Below are positions 32,830-41,944 of a DNA stretch of 45,453 nt, piece by piece. The stretch is from positions 1 through 45,453 of the forward strand of contig CAKPSH010000011.1 of NCBI GenBank assembly GCA_934183325.1. Direction: 5' to 3'. The stretch's first letter is position 1. Each line of letters begins with the position of its first letter. The notes beneath the pieces were generated by a model that ran no database searches, was not told the origin of the DNA, and was given only the letters and a program-made list of their open reading frames with translations. The position numbers and the translations under genes are program-made. The stretch is from an uncultured Clostridia bacterium (GTDB taxonomy: Bacteria; Bacillota; Clostridia; TANB77; CAG-508).

Positions 32830-33882
32830 ATGAAAATTTGTGTGATTTTTGGAGGGATTTCAACAGAACATGATGTATCAATTGTGTCAGGTACTTCTGT
32901 AATAAAAAATCTAAATAAACAAAAATATCAAATCATTCCAATGTATATTGATAAAAATGGAATTTGGTACAGATATTTAAAAGATGTCAATCAAATAAAT
33001 ATATTAAAAATAGGAGAACAACCTATTGAATTGGAAAAAGTGGATAACTTTGTGGATATCATAAGACAATGTGATATTATTTTTCCAGTATTACATGGAA
33101 TAGGTGGAGAGGACGGTTCAATACAAGGATTATGTAAAATATTAAATAAACCAATTGTAGGTTGTGGAATTTTAGCTTCAAGTATTGGTATGGATAAAGT
33201 ATATACAAAAGCGATTTTGGAAAAAGCAAAAATTAGACAAACAAAATATCAATATGTAAGAAAAATAGAAAATAATTACATATATATTGATTCTAATTTT
33301 AATGAAAAAGAAGAAAAATTAGATAATGCTTGTAGTGAGATCGAAAAAAGTTTACTATATCCAATGTTTATAAAACCATCAAATTCAGGTTCATCAGTTG
33401 GAATAAAGAAGGCAAATAATCTTGTAGAATTAAAAGAAGCAATTGTTTATGCAGGAAACTATGATAAAAAGATTATAATAGAACAGGGGATTGATGGTAG
33501 AGAAATTGAATGTGCAGTTATTGGAAATGAAAATGTAGAAGCATCATGTGTTGGTGAAATAGTTTCTGCAGATGATTTTTACAGTTTTAATGCAAAATAT
33601 AAAAATTCAGAATCAAGAACTATAATTCCTGCAGAGATATCAAAAGAGATTTCTGATGAAATTAGAAGAATAGCAATTAAAGCGTTTAAGGCAATAGATG
33701 GAAAAGGATTAGCTAGAGTTGATTTCTTTGTAGAGAAGAATACTAATAATATTTATTTAAATGAAATAAATACAATGCCAGGATTTACGCAAATTAGTAT
33801 GTATCCAAAATTATTTGAAAATAGTGGAATAAAATATGAAAAAATATTAGATAAATTAATTGAATTAGCAAAAGAAGAATGA
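32830..33882 (+). CDS. ddl: D-alanine--D-alanine ligase
   Basis: The 350-residue ATP-grasp enzyme joins two D-alanines for the peptidoglycan stem. The N-terminus has VIFGGISTEHDVSIVSG, and the substrate loop is VLHGIGGEDGSIQG. The ATP-grasp region has KPSNSGSSVGIKKA, the metal-binding end is NEINTMPGFTQISMYPKLFE, and RVDFF precedes it. GGAGG lies just after the murF stop. The gene pair murF-ddl forms one biosynthetic unit. Length is typical of the VanA/Ddl group. I see no sign of a D-lactate-specific variant. Confidence 0.95.
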   Translation: MKICVIFGGISTEHDVSIVSGTSVIKNLNKQKYQIIPMYIDKNGIWYRYLKDVNQINILKIGEQPIELEKVDNFVDIIRQCDIIFPVLHGIGGEDGSIQGLCKILNKPIVGCGILASSIGMDKVYTKAILEKAKIRQTKYQYVRKIENNYIYIDSNFNEKEEKLDNACSEIEKSLLYPMFIKPSNSGSSVGIKKANNLVELKEAIVYAGNYDKKIIIEQGIDGREIECAVIGNENVEASCVGEIVSADDFYSFNAKYKNSESRTIIPAEISKEISDEIRRIAIKAFKAIDGKGLARVDFFVEKNTNNIYLNEINTMPGFTQISMYPKLFENSGIKYEKILDKLIELAKEE

Positions 33883-33915
33883 TATAATAAAAAACGTTAA
33901 ATAGTGGAGGATATT

Positions 33916-34821
33916 ATGATTTTTAAAGATTACTATAAAATACTAGGCTTTGATGACTGCAAAGTAACAGCAGAACAACTAAAAATAGCCTATAGAGAAC
34001 AAGCGAAAAAATATCATCCAGATGTAAATGGAGCTAATAGAAATACAGAAGAAAGATTTAAGGATATAAATGAAGCATATAGAATACTATCAAATGATGC
34101 GACAAGAAAAAAATACGATAGGGCATGGAGAACTAATATTGGAAGAAGAAAAAATCGCGAAAAATATGGAAATAAAAGCAATAAAGAAGAGTCATTTACT
34201 GATAGCTTATTAAGAATGTTTTTTGGAAATATCTCTGTAAGTAAAAAAAGTGAAAAAAATGAAGAAACTAGCATAAAAGGCGAGGATATTGAAACAGAAA
34301 TTGAAATAACTTTGGAAGAGGCATTTTATGGAAAAGTAAAGAAAATATCATTAAGAACTGTCAAGGGAGATTTAAAAACTATAACAGTTAAAATTCCAGC
34401 TGGAATAAGAAATAATGAAAGAATAAGATTATTAGGACAAGGTAAGAAAAACAAAAAGAATGAAAAACCAGGAGATCTATTTATTAAAGTCAAAGTGCAA
34501 GAAAGTAAAAAATTTGTATTAAAGGGATATGACTTATATACAAAAGTATTAATAACACCATGGGAGGCAGCATTAGGAACAACAATAGAATTACAAGGAA
34601 TAGATGACACTGAAAAAATACAAATTCAAAAAGGAACGACAACAGGAGACAAAATTAGGATAAAAGGAAAAGGCTTTAAAGATGGAAAAGGAAAAAGAGG
34701 AGACCTTGTTGGAGAAGTGTACATAATGATTCAGAACGAAATAAATGAAAAAGAAATAAAAAAATATGAAGAATTAAGCAAAATATCAAGCTACAATCCA
34801 AGGAAAAATGGTAGTAGTTGA
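33916..34821 (+). CDS. DnaJ-family co-chaperone, CbpA-like
   Basis: The 301-residue protein has an N-terminal J domain (about 4-70) with the HPD motif in KYHPDVNGANRNTEERFKDINEAYRIL. A basic linker follows, then two peptide-binding C-terminal domains (EIEITLEEAFYGKVKKI and YDLYTKVLITPWEAALGTTIELQG). The zinc-finger domain is absent, so it is a type II (CbpA/DjlA-like) J protein, not canonical DnaJ. It would stimulate DnaK, which is not in this window. ATG 33916 follows GGAGG, and the GTG at 33904 is upstream of that site. Its stop overlaps the next promoter. Confidence 0.9.
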   Translation: MIFKDYYKILGFDDCKVTAEQLKIAYREQAKKYHPDVNGANRNTEERFKDINEAYRILSNDATRKKYDRAWRTNIGRRKNREKYGNKSNKEESFTDSLLRMFFGNISVSKKSEKNEETSIKGEDIETEIEITLEEAFYGKVKKISLRTVKGDLKTITVKIPAGIRNNERIRLLGQGKKNKKNEKPGDLFIKVKVQESKKFVLKGYDLYTKVLITPWEAALGTTIELQGIDDTEKIQIQKGTTTGDKIRIKGKGFKDGKGKRGDLVGEVYIMIQNEINEKEIKKYEELSKISSYNPRKNGSS

Positions 34822-34846
34822 CATATTATAATAAAAGTTGTATAAT
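34818..34846 (+). promoter_or_regulatory. Promoter of the VirD4 operon
   Basis: Consensus TTGACA (34818-34823) and TATAAT (34841-34846) with 17-base spacing. The -35 overlaps the dnaJ-like stop codon. This is one of the best promoters in the window. Confidence 0.88.
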
Positions 34847-34901
34847 TATGTATAGTTATAACAAAAGACAAGCTATACATGATAGAAAGGGAGAAAAAAT
34901 T

Positions 34902-35420
34902 ATGGAAAATGTTCAAGGAAGACACTTTAGCATAACAGATCCCAAGGATGTAAACACAGTAATATATGAAGTAGTGGAAACGGATAAAAAGGACTTAGAA
35001 GGTGATGTACCTAAGTTTACAGTGGAAAGACTTGTAAGAAGTTCAGAAATAAGAGGAGAAGCTTTTAGAAGAACATATTATATTAACAATCCCAAAATTG
35101 ACGGAAATCAATTAGTGTTTTTATCATTTGGAAAACAGAAGGTCGTTGTAAATACTGGAATGTTAATTAATGATGAAGTGAGACTTACAAAGAAGCCAAT
35201 GCCTATAAAATTTGATGCTGTAAAAACAGAAGAGAGTCCTATTTATAGAGAATTTTCTTACACTCCAAATTTAAAAAGACCAATTACTATAATAGATACA
35301 GAAACTGTAGAAGAAGTAAAACCAATATTATTTTTTGATCAAGAAACAAATGAAATAAAAGGAAAGTGTAAGTTAAAACCTAATAAATCTTATTTCACAT
35401 TTGAAATAAGGGAAAAATAA
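34902..35420 (+). CDS. Unknown 172-residue protein, first gene of the VirD4 operon
   Basis: I do not recognise this protein. It opens MENVQGRHFSITDPKDVNTV and is predicted beta-rich, with segments such as RRTYYINNPKIDGNQLVFLSFG, VVVNTGMLINDEVRLTKKP and KSYFTFEIREK. There is no signal peptide or TM helix. ATG 34902 follows AAAGGGAG. A frame extending back to 34818 would start before the promoter's -10 and is rejected. The strong promoter and tight spacing tie it to the 76-residue and VirD4 genes. It may be a cargo-binding or structural component, by context only. Confidence 0.75.
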   Translation: MENVQGRHFSITDPKDVNTVIYEVVETDKKDLEGDVPKFTVERLVRSSEIRGEAFRRTYYINNPKIDGNQLVFLSFGKQKVVVNTGMLINDEVRLTKKPMPIKFDAVKTEESPIYREFSYTPNLKRPITIIDTETVEEVKPILFFDQETNEIKGKCKLKPNKSYFTFEIREK

Positions 35421-35433
35421 AGGAGGCAAATTA

Positions 35434-35664
35434 ATGAAGGAAAATAAGATTAAATATGAAATTACCTGTGGACCACTAGGAATACCTGAAAAAGGTGAAA
35501 TAAAAATTCCACCAGAGGGAAGTGGAAGAAAAGACATAGAGATAGGTGATTTCATAATAAGTGTAGAAGTTACATCTAAAGCAATGCAAGAAAAAGTAAA
35601 TAATGCAATAAAAGAAGGAAAAACAGAATTAGATGATAAAAATTCAAAGGATAATGAGAGATAA
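35434..35664 (+). CDS. Unknown 76-residue protein, second gene of the VirD4 operon
   Basis: I do not recognise this protein. It starts after AAAGGAGG, 13 bases downstream of the previous gene. The sequence opens MKENKIKYEITCGPLGIPEKG, with a beta-rich first half and a charged helical C-terminus (VTSKAMQEKVNNAIKEG and beyond). There is no membrane segment. The order small-small-VirD4 suggests accessory factors for the ATPase. Confidence 0.7.
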   Translation: MKENKIKYEITCGPLGIPEKGEIKIPPEGSGRKDIEIGDFIISVEVTSKAMQEKVNNAIKEGKTELDDKNSKDNER

Positions 35665-35693
35665 TATAATCAAAGGAAAAAAGGAGAAACTTT

Positions 35694-37733
35694 ATGAACT
35701 ATAAATTAGAAGGAACATTAAGAAAAAATAAAAAAACTTTTATATTTGCGGGAATACTATGGTTAGTTTTAATCATAGTTTTTGTGCTTCCTATAGCAAG
35801 AGGCGTTAATGTAGCTTCAAATACAGAGGGAAAAGCATTAGATATATTTATGAATTCAGTGTCAAGCTTTTTTATGCAACCAGGAGAAAACATTGCAACA
35901 GTTAGTGAATATTGGAGTGAGTTTGTAAATGTATTAAAATGGTATACATTTGCTTTTATAGTAATTTTAATTATAGGATTAATAAAAACTGCACCAAAGA
36001 GCCAGTATGAAGATATTGAACATGGTTCAAGTGATTGGTGTGAACATGGAGAACAATATAAAGTATTAAGCCCTAAAAAAGGAATTATCTTAGGAGAAAA
36101 AAATTATTTACCTGTTGATAAAAGAGGAAATGTTAATGTACTGGTTGTCGGAGGATCAGGTGCTGGTAAATCTGCATCATTCTCAATACCAAATGCATGT
36201 CAGTTATTAGGATCTTATGTATTCACAGATCCAAAAGGTGAGTTATTTGATGCTACTTCAGGATTTTTAAAGGCTAATGGATATGAAATAAAAGTTTTAA
36301 ATTTAATCAGACCTGAAAACAGTGATGGATATAATCCATTAATGCATATTAATAGTGAATTAGATGTAGATGTTATTGCAAATACAGTTGTAAAGGGACA
36401 ATCATCTGAATCTAAAGGATCAGATCCATATTGGGAAGATATGGCTGAGATGCTATTAAAATCATTGATATATTATTTGTTAGCAAAAAGACCAAAAGAG
36501 GAGCAAAACTTAGAGAGTTGTTCTGAACTTGTAAGAGCAGCAAATAGTAATGGAGGAAGTAACCTTTTAACAGAATTAATAAATAAATTACCAATAGAAC
36601 ATCCTGCAAGAAAAAATTACAAATCAATAGAAATTGCACCAGAAAAAACTTATGGTTCAATTTTGAGTACTTTGCAATCAAAATTAGGTAAATTTGACTC
36701 AAAAGAGATTGCAGAATTAACATCAACAAATACTATAGATTTCCCTGAAATAGGAAGAAAAAAGACAGCTGTATATGTTATATCATCAGATACACATACA
36801 GCATATGATTTCTTGCTTACGATATTTTTCTCACAGATGATACAACAATTATATGATTTTGCAGATTTAAAGGGAGGAAAATTACCAGTTCCAACATATT
36901 TTATACTTGATGAGTTTGCAAATATAGGTAGAATCCCAGATTTTGATAAAAAGATTTCAACAAGTAGAAGTAGAAAGATACAATTTAGTGTTATTTTGCA
37001 GAACTTAGACCAATTAGAGGCTGTATATGAGAAATCATTTGAAACAATAATAGGTAACTGTGATACACATGTATTCTTAGGAAGTAACTCACAAAAAACA
37101 GTTGAGTATTTTTCTAAAGCATTAGGAAATAAAACAATTTCAAGAGAAAGCATTTCAGTAAGTAAAGATAAGGCATATAATAAACAAGGAACAAACGAAT
37201 CTGAAAATATAATGGAAAGAAATTTACTTACACCAGATGAACTTAGAAGATTTGATGTTGATAAGTGTATAATATTTGAAAAGGGAATTAGACCTATACA
37301 GGCAAAAAAATATTATTATTTCAAACATAAAGAAGCTAAATTATTAAAAAGATATCCAACAGATCATAATGATAGAGAAATTGATAGAGGAAATTGGAGA
37401 ACATTTAATCCATACAATCCTTATGTAGAAGAATCAGAAAACCAACCTGTGCAGGATTTAAGAATGGCTTCATTAGATGATATATTTGATGATGATACTA
37501 ATGCAAAAGAAGAAAAGAAACCAACATTAGAAATAAAAAATAATACAGAAAAGAAAATTGAAAATAAAGTAAATAAAGAAGATGCTTTCTCAGATTTAAT
37601 GCTTCCAATGGACGAAGAAATAGAAAAAGAGAAAAAAGAAGATGATGTAGATTTGGCTAAAGCAATTGAAGATAAGTTTGATGAAATTTTTGGACCAATT
37701 GATGATACAAAACCTACAGCAAAGAAATCATAA
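35694..37733 (+). CDS. VirD4/TraG-type coupling ATPase
   Basis: The 679-residue protein has two N-terminal transmembrane helices (about 15-37 and 84-98) and Walker A GGSGAGKS (153-160) followed by FTDPKGELFDATSGFL. Walker B is FILDEFANIG (about 401-410), then the arginine-rich STSRSRKIQFSVILQNLDQL. These are the hallmarks of type IV secretion coupling proteins, which feed DNA-relaxase or protein substrates into a channel. An acidic, probably disordered tail (about 570-679) follows, as in some substrate-recruiting versions. AAGGAG precedes the ATG. No relaxase, VirB4, VirB6 or integrase is in the window. Confidence 0.92.
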   Translation: MNYKLEGTLRKNKKTFIFAGILWLVLIIVFVLPIARGVNVASNTEGKALDIFMNSVSSFFMQPGENIATVSEYWSEFVNVLKWYTFAFIVILIIGLIKTAPKSQYEDIEHGSSDWCEHGEQYKVLSPKKGIILGEKNYLPVDKRGNVNVLVVGGSGAGKSASFSIPNACQLLGSYVFTDPKGELFDATSGFLKANGYEIKVLNLIRPENSDGYNPLMHINSELDVDVIANTVVKGQSSESKGSDPYWEDMAEMLLKSLIYYLLAKRPKEEQNLESCSELVRAANSNGGSNLLTELINKLPIEHPARKNYKSIEIAPEKTYGSILSTLQSKLGKFDSKEIAELTSTNTIDFPEIGRKKTAVYVISSDTHTAYDFLLTIFFSQMIQQLYDFADLKGGKLPVPTYFILDEFANIGRIPDFDKKISTSRSRKIQFSVILQNLDQLEAVYEKSFETIIGNCDTHVFLGSNSQKTVEYFSKALGNKTISRESISVSKDKAYNKQGTNESENIMERNLLTPDELRRFDVDKCIIFEKGIRPIQAKKYYYFKHKEAKLLKRYPTDHNDREIDRGNWRTFNPYNPYVEESENQPVQDLRMASLDDIFDDDTNAKEEKKPTLEIKNNTEKKIENKVNKEDAFSDLMLPMDEEIEKEKKEDDVDLAKAIEDKFDEIFGPIDDTKPTAKKS

Positions 37734-37763
37734 AAGGGCAGAATTATTAATATATAATAAAAA

Positions 37764-37863
37764 TATTATCAAGAGTAGAGGAGAGAACTGGCTCATAGAT
37801 TCTACAGCAACCTGTTAATTCAAGGTGCTAAAACCAGCAAAGCTTGTGCTTTGAATGATGATT
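37764..37863 (+). promoter_or_regulatory. SAM-I (S-box) riboswitch upstream of metK
   Basis: The leader carries the S-box core in order: P1 left arm ending TATCA, AAGAGTAGAGGAGAG, CTGGC, CAGCAACC, AAGGTGCTAAAACC, AGCAAAGC, CTTTGAATGATGATT. P1 pairs 37764-37771 with 37856-37863. The terminator follows at 37879. In this class, bound S-adenosylmethionine favours termination, so metK is shut off by its own product. Confidence 0.92.
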
Positions 37864-37878
37864 TTAAATAAAAGTCGC

Positions 37879-37918
37879 AGACACTGTTACAAGAATGTAA
37901 TAGTGTCTAATTTATTTT
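37879..37918 (+). terminator. Riboswitch-controlled terminator
   Basis: A 12-base stem with one G-U pair (37879-37890 with 37897-37908), loop AAGAAT, then a T-rich tail. Confidence 0.85.
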
Positions 37919-37942
37919 TATAAAAGAAAGGAAATGATTATA

Positions 37943-39055
37943 ATGAAAAAATATTTATTTACATCAGAAAGTGTAACTGAAGGACATCCTGATAAATTGT
38001 GCGATTTAATATCAGATACAATTTTGGATGAATGTTTAAAACAAGATGAAAATTCTAGGGTTGCAGTAGAAACATTTGCATCTGCAAATAAAATAACAAT
38101 TGGAGGACAATTAACTACAAATGCAAGAATTGATATTGAAGAAATTGCAAGAAGGACATTAAGAAATATTGGGTATACAAATGAAGCAATTGATATTAAT
38201 CCAGAAACCTGTGATATAGATATAAATATTACAAAACAAAGCAGAGATATTGCACAAGGAGTAGATAATGGAGGAGCAGGAGATCAAGGAATTATATTTG
38301 GATATGCATCAGACGAGACAACAGAATTAATGCCTTTTGCAATTAATATGGCTCATAAATTATCTAGAAAATTAACAGATGTCAGAAAAAATGGAGAAAT
38401 TTCATATTTAAGACCAGATGGCAAAACACAGGTAACTGTTGAATATGAAAATGATATTCCAAAGAGAATAGATACAATATTAATATCAACACAACATAAA
38501 GAAAATGTAGAAAACGAAAAAATAAAACAGGATATATTAGAAAAAGTAATAAGAAAGGTAATACCTAGTAAATATTTAGATAAAAATACAAAATATTATA
38601 TAAATCCGACTGGAAAATTTACCATAGGAGGACCTTTGGGAGATACAGGATTGACAGGAAGAAAAATAATAGTAGATACTTATGGCGGGTATGCAAGACA
38701 CGGAGGCGGAGCTTTCTCAGGAAAAGATGCTACAAAAGTAGATAGATCAGCTGCATATATGTTAAGACATATAGCAAAGAATGTTGTAGCAAATGGATAT
38801 GCAAAGAAATGTGAATTACAGGTTGCATATGGAATTGGAATGATTGAACCAATCTCAATATTTATCAATACATTTGGAACAAATACAATATCTGAAAATG
38901 AAATTATAGAAAAAATAAAAGGTACATTTGACTTGACACCAAAAGGCATTATAGAATATTTAAAATTAAAAGAGCCTATATATACAAAAACGACTAACTA
39001 TGGACATTTTGGAAAAAAAGAATTACCTTGGGAAAAGATTGTAAAATTCATATGA
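37943..39055 (+). CDS. metK: S-adenosylmethionine synthetase
   Basis: The 370-residue enzyme makes S-adenosylmethionine from methionine and ATP. It opens MKKYLFTSESVTEGHPDKLCDLISD. It has the hexapeptide region GGAGDQGIIFGYA and the P-loop-like GGAFSGKDATKVDRSAAYM. ATG 37943 has AAAGG at a workable distance, whereas ATG 37934 is too close to it. It is somewhat shorter than the 390-400 residues usual in Firmicutes, with trimmed loops but all catalytic blocks. The SAM-I riboswitch and terminator control it. Confidence 0.95.
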   Translation: MKKYLFTSESVTEGHPDKLCDLISDTILDECLKQDENSRVAVETFASANKITIGGQLTTNARIDIEEIARRTLRNIGYTNEAIDINPETCDIDINITKQSRDIAQGVDNGGAGDQGIIFGYASDETTELMPFAINMAHKLSRKLTDVRKNGEISYLRPDGKTQVTVEYENDIPKRIDTILISTQHKENVENEKIKQDILEKVIRKVIPSKYLDKNTKYYINPTGKFTIGGPLGDTGLTGRKIIVDTYGGYARHGGGAFSGKDATKVDRSAAYMLRHIAKNVVANGYAKKCELQVAYGIGMIEPISIFINTFGTNTISENEIIEKIKGTFDLTPKGIIEYLKLKEPIYTKTTNYGHFGKKELPWEKIVKFI

Positions 39056-39071
39056 AAATATCGTAAAATAC

Positions 39072-39100
39072 TTGACAAATAAGGAAAAAAGGTGTAAAGT
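39072..39100 (+). promoter_or_regulatory. Promoter of the ylxM-ffh cluster
   Basis: TTGACA (39072-39077), 17 bases, TAAAGT (39095-39100). Confidence 0.65.
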
Positions 39101-39131
39101 ATTATAGCATTGCACTTATGAGGTGATAATA

Positions 39132-39479
39132 ATGGAAAAGAATGTTACAGTAAGTATTCTACTTGACTTATATGGAAAAATATTAACTGAAAAGCAACAA
39201 GATGTATTAGATTTATATTATAATGAAAATTTATCATTAGCAGAAATTGCTGAAGAAATTGGAATTACAAGGCAAGCAGTACATGACTGTATAGCGAAAG
39301 GAGAAAAGAAACTTTTCAATTTAGAAGAAAAGCTTGGAATTATGAAAAAGACTGAAAAGCAAGAAGTACAGTTACAAAAGATTTTATCAGAATTATCAGA
39401 AATACAAGTGAAAGACTCTGATGAGCAAATTAACAATATTATCGAAAATGTTGTGCGTGAACTAAACTGCTTAATTTAG
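39132..39479 (+). CDS. ylxM: YlxM-family SRP-associated HTH protein
   Basis: The 115-residue protein has a sigma-region-4-like HTH: ILTEKQQDVLDLYYNENLSLAEIAEEIGITRQAVHDCIAKGEKKL, followed by a helical tail. YlxM lies upstream of ffh in most Firmicutes and modulates SRP assembly or GTPase activity in some species. ATG 39132 follows GAGGTGATA, and the GTG at 39123 lies within that site. It is 12 bases from ffh, whose binding site overlaps the ylxM stop. Confidence 0.92.
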   Translation: MEKNVTVSILLDLYGKILTEKQQDVLDLYYNENLSLAEIAEEIGITRQAVHDCIAKGEKKLFNLEEKLGIMKKTEKQEVQLQKILSELSEIQVKDSDEQINNIIENVVRELNCLI

Positions 39480-39491
39480 GAGGGATGAATA

Positions 39492-40853
39492 ATGGCTTTT
39501 GAAGGTTTATCATCTAGGTTACAAGAAATTACAAGAAAATTAAAAGGAAAAGCTAGAATTACTGATGGCGATTTAAAAGATATGCTAAGAGAAGTAAAAC
39601 TTGCTTTATTAGAAGCAGATGTTAACTATAAAATTGTAAAAGAATTTATTGCATCTATCCAAGAAAAAGCACTAGGTGCTGATGTTTTAAAATCATTAAC
39701 ACCAGGTCAACAAGTTATAAAGATTGTAAAGGATGAACTAATAGAACTCTTGGGAGGAACAGAAAGTAAAATAAACTTTACTCCAAATCCACCAACGATT
39801 ATAATGTTAGTTGGACTTCAAGGTTCAGGAAAAACAACTACAGCTGGTAAACTAGCAAATTTGCTTAGAAAACAAGGAAAAAATCCTTTATTAGTTGCAT
39901 GTGATGTATACAGACCAGCAGCAATTAAACAACTACAAGTAGTAGGAGCTAGCTTAAATATACCTGTTTTTGCAAATGAAAATTCAAAAGATGTAGTACA
40001 TATTGCAAAACAAGCAATGTCAGTTGCAATCTCAAAATTAAATGATGTAGTTATACTAGATACAGCAGGAAGATTACATATAGATGAAGCATTAATGGAA
40101 GAATTAAAAAACTTAAAAGCTAGTGTTAAACCTCATGAAATATTATTGGTTGTGGACTCAATGACAGGCCAAGATGCAGTAAATGTCGCTACAAGTTTTA
40201 ATGAAACAGTAGGAATTGATGGAATAGTTCTTACTAAGTTAGACGGTGACACAAGAGGTGGAGCTGCTTTATCTGTAAAAAAAGTTACAGGACGACCTAT
40301 AAAATTTGCAGCTACTGGAGAAAAATTAAGCGATATTGAAGAATTTCACCCAGAAAGAATGGCATCAAGAATATTAGGAATGGGTGATGTGTTATCAATA
40401 ATCGAAAAAGCAGAAGAAGCTTTTGATGAAGAGGAAGCAATCAAACTTGAAAAGAAACTAAAAAAACAGGAATTTGATTTGGATGATTATCTTGCTCAAT
40501 TAAGACAAATAAAAAAAATGGGATCATTTTCATCAATTTTGAAAATGCTACCAGGAGCTAACAAATTAGGAGATATAAAAGTAGATGATAATGAATTTGT
40601 AAGAATTGAAGCAATAATTTGTTCAATGACAAAACAAGAAAAGAAAAACCCAAAGATTCTTAATGGAAGTAGAAGAATAAGGATTGCAAAAGGATCAGGA
40701 ACGAGTGTACAAGAAGTAAATAAATTTATGAAATCTTTTGAAATGACACAAAAAATGATGAAACAGATGAAAGACACAAAATCAATGAAAAAGATGATGG
40801 GAAAAATGAAAAATTTAGATCCAAAAGACTTTAAGAATATGGGATTAAATTAA
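39492..40853 (+). CDS. ffh: Signal recognition particle protein Ffh
   Basis: The 453-residue SRP54 protein has an N domain helical bundle and a G domain with GLQGSGKTTTAGKLA (about residues 107-121), DTAGR, TKLDGDTRGGAAL and the closing GEKLSDIEEFHPERMASRILGMGD. A methionine-rich M domain at the C-terminus binds 4.5S RNA and signal sequences (ending MMKQMKDTKSMKKMMGKMKNL). It directs membrane proteins co-translationally with FtsY, not in view. TAGGAGGG precedes the start. Length is normal. Confidence 0.97.
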   Translation: MAFEGLSSRLQEITRKLKGKARITDGDLKDMLREVKLALLEADVNYKIVKEFIASIQEKALGADVLKSLTPGQQVIKIVKDELIELLGGTESKINFTPNPPTIIMLVGLQGSGKTTTAGKLANLLRKQGKNPLLVACDVYRPAAIKQLQVVGASLNIPVFANENSKDVVHIAKQAMSVAISKLNDVVILDTAGRLHIDEALMEELKNLKASVKPHEILLVVDSMTGQDAVNVATSFNETVGIDGIVLTKLDGDTRGGAALSVKKVTGRPIKFAATGEKLSDIEEFHPERMASRILGMGDVLSIIEKAEEAFDEEEAIKLEKKLKKQEFDLDDYLAQLRQIKKMGSFSSILKMLPGANKLGDIKVDDNEFVRIEAIICSMTKQEKKNPKILNGSRRIRIAKGSGTSVQEVNKFMKSFEMTQKMMKQMKDTKSMKKMMGKMKNLDPKDFKNMGLN

Positions 40854-40926
40854 AAAAGTTATTAATATTGAAAACTATATAAATAGTTTGATTAAATATA
40901 TATATTAGTTTTAGGAGGTGAACAAA

Positions 40927-41157
40927 ATGGTAAAAATAAGATTACAAAGAGAAGGAAAGAAAAAGAGTCCTTTCTATCATATTGTTGTTGCTGATTCTAA
41001 ATCTCCAAGAGATGGAAGAATTATCGAACAAATTGGTACTTATGATCCAATGACAAATCCAGTTACTGTAGTATTAGATAAAGCTAAAGTAGAAGATTGG
41101 ATGAAAAAAGGAGCTCAACCTACAGACACAGTTAAAGCTTTAATAGAAAAAGCTTAA
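40927..41157 (+). CDS. rpsP: 30S ribosomal protein S16
   Basis: The 76-residue protein opens MVKIRLQREGKKKSPFYHIVVADSKSPRDGRIIEQIGTYDPM, the S16 hallmark, and ends in a helix with GAQPTDTVKALIEKA. ATG 40927 follows GGAGGTG at optimal distance. A GTG at 40918 is within that site. The 73-base gap after ffh is very AT-rich. I see no clear promoter in it. Confidence 0.96.
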   Translation: MVKIRLQREGKKKSPFYHIVVADSKSPRDGRIIEQIGTYDPMTNPVTVVLDKAKVEDWMKKGAQPTDTVKALIEKA

Positions 41158-41184
41158 GAACTGCATTAGAAGGGAGATAGAATT

Positions 41185-41415
41185 ATGAATGAAGCTTTAG
41201 AATGCATATTAGAAGCTCTTGTTGATAATAAAGAAGCCATATCTGTTAATCTAATTGAAAAAGATAAATTAACAGTCCTTGAAGCTAAAGTTGCTGAAGA
41301 AGATATGGGAAAAGTTATTGGTAAAGATGGAAAAAATGCTAAAGCAATTAGAACAATTCTAAGAGCAATAGGAAATAAAGAACACAAGAAAGTTACAGTT
41401 GAATTTATAGATTAG
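41185..41415 (+). CDS. khpA: KH-domain RNA-binding protein KhpA (YlqC)
   Basis: The 76-residue protein is a single KH domain with the GKVIGKDGKNAKAIRTILRA loop, including the GxxG. It lies between rpsP and rimM, the conserved place of ylqC/khpA. KhpA pairs with KhpB/Jag to bind many RNAs and affects cell elongation in some Firmicutes. AAGGGAG precedes the start. Confidence 0.94.
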   Translation: MNEALECILEALVDNKEAISVNLIEKDKLTVLEAKVAEEDMGKVIGKDGKNAKAIRTILRAIGNKEHKKVTVEFID

Positions 41416-41428
41416 AAAGGAATAAGAA

Positions 41429-41935
41429 ATGAACGACTTTCTAGAAATTGGTCAAATAGTTAATTCATATGGTATAAAAGGATTTTTTAAAGTTGTACCT
41501 TTTACAGATGACATTACTAGGTTTGATGATTTAGAAACAATATATATAGAAAAAAATAAAAAGTTGGAAAAGAAAATTATTGAAGAAGTAAAATATCATA
41601 AAAACCTTGTTTTATTAAAAATAAAGGGAATAGATGATATAAATGATACTGAACAATATAAAAACTGTATTCTAAAAATTGAAAGAAAAGATGCAGTTGA
41701 ATTACCTGAAGATACGTATTTTATTACAGACTTAATAGGAATAGAAGTCTATGATGAAGACGAAAAATTATTAGGAAATTTAATCGATATATTTCCAACT
41801 GGAAGCAATGATGTGTATGTTGTAAAAGATGAATTAGGAAAACAAATTTTGTTACCTGCAATAGGAGAAGTAATAAAGAAAGTAGATGTAGCTAATAAAA
41901 AGATGATTGTAAAGCTAATACCAGGTTTAGTATAG
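41429..41935 (+). CDS. rimM: 16S rRNA processing protein RimM
   Basis: The 168-residue protein has an N-terminal beta-barrel (LEIGQIVNSYGIKGFFKVVPFTDDITRFDDLETIYIE) and a C-terminal PRC-barrel (TYFITDLIGIEVYDEDEKLLGNLIDIFPTGSNDVYVVK, ending EVIKKVDVANKKMIVKLIPGL). RimM binds S19 and helps mature the 30S head. GAAAGGA precedes the start. It is immediately followed by trmD. Confidence 0.95.
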   Translation: MNDFLEIGQIVNSYGIKGFFKVVPFTDDITRFDDLETIYIEKNKKLEKKIIEEVKYHKNLVLLKIKGIDDINDTEQYKNCILKIERKDAVELPEDTYFITDLIGIEVYDEDEKLLGNLIDIFPTGSNDVYVVKDELGKQILLPAIGEVIKKVDVANKKMIVKLIPGLV

Positions 41936-41944
41936 GTGATAGAA

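Noticed and set aside
34818..34901. N-terminal extension of the 172-residue protein
   Set aside because: The extension begins on the promoter's -35 hexamer, so it could not be in the transcript. The ATG at 34902 has a good binding site.
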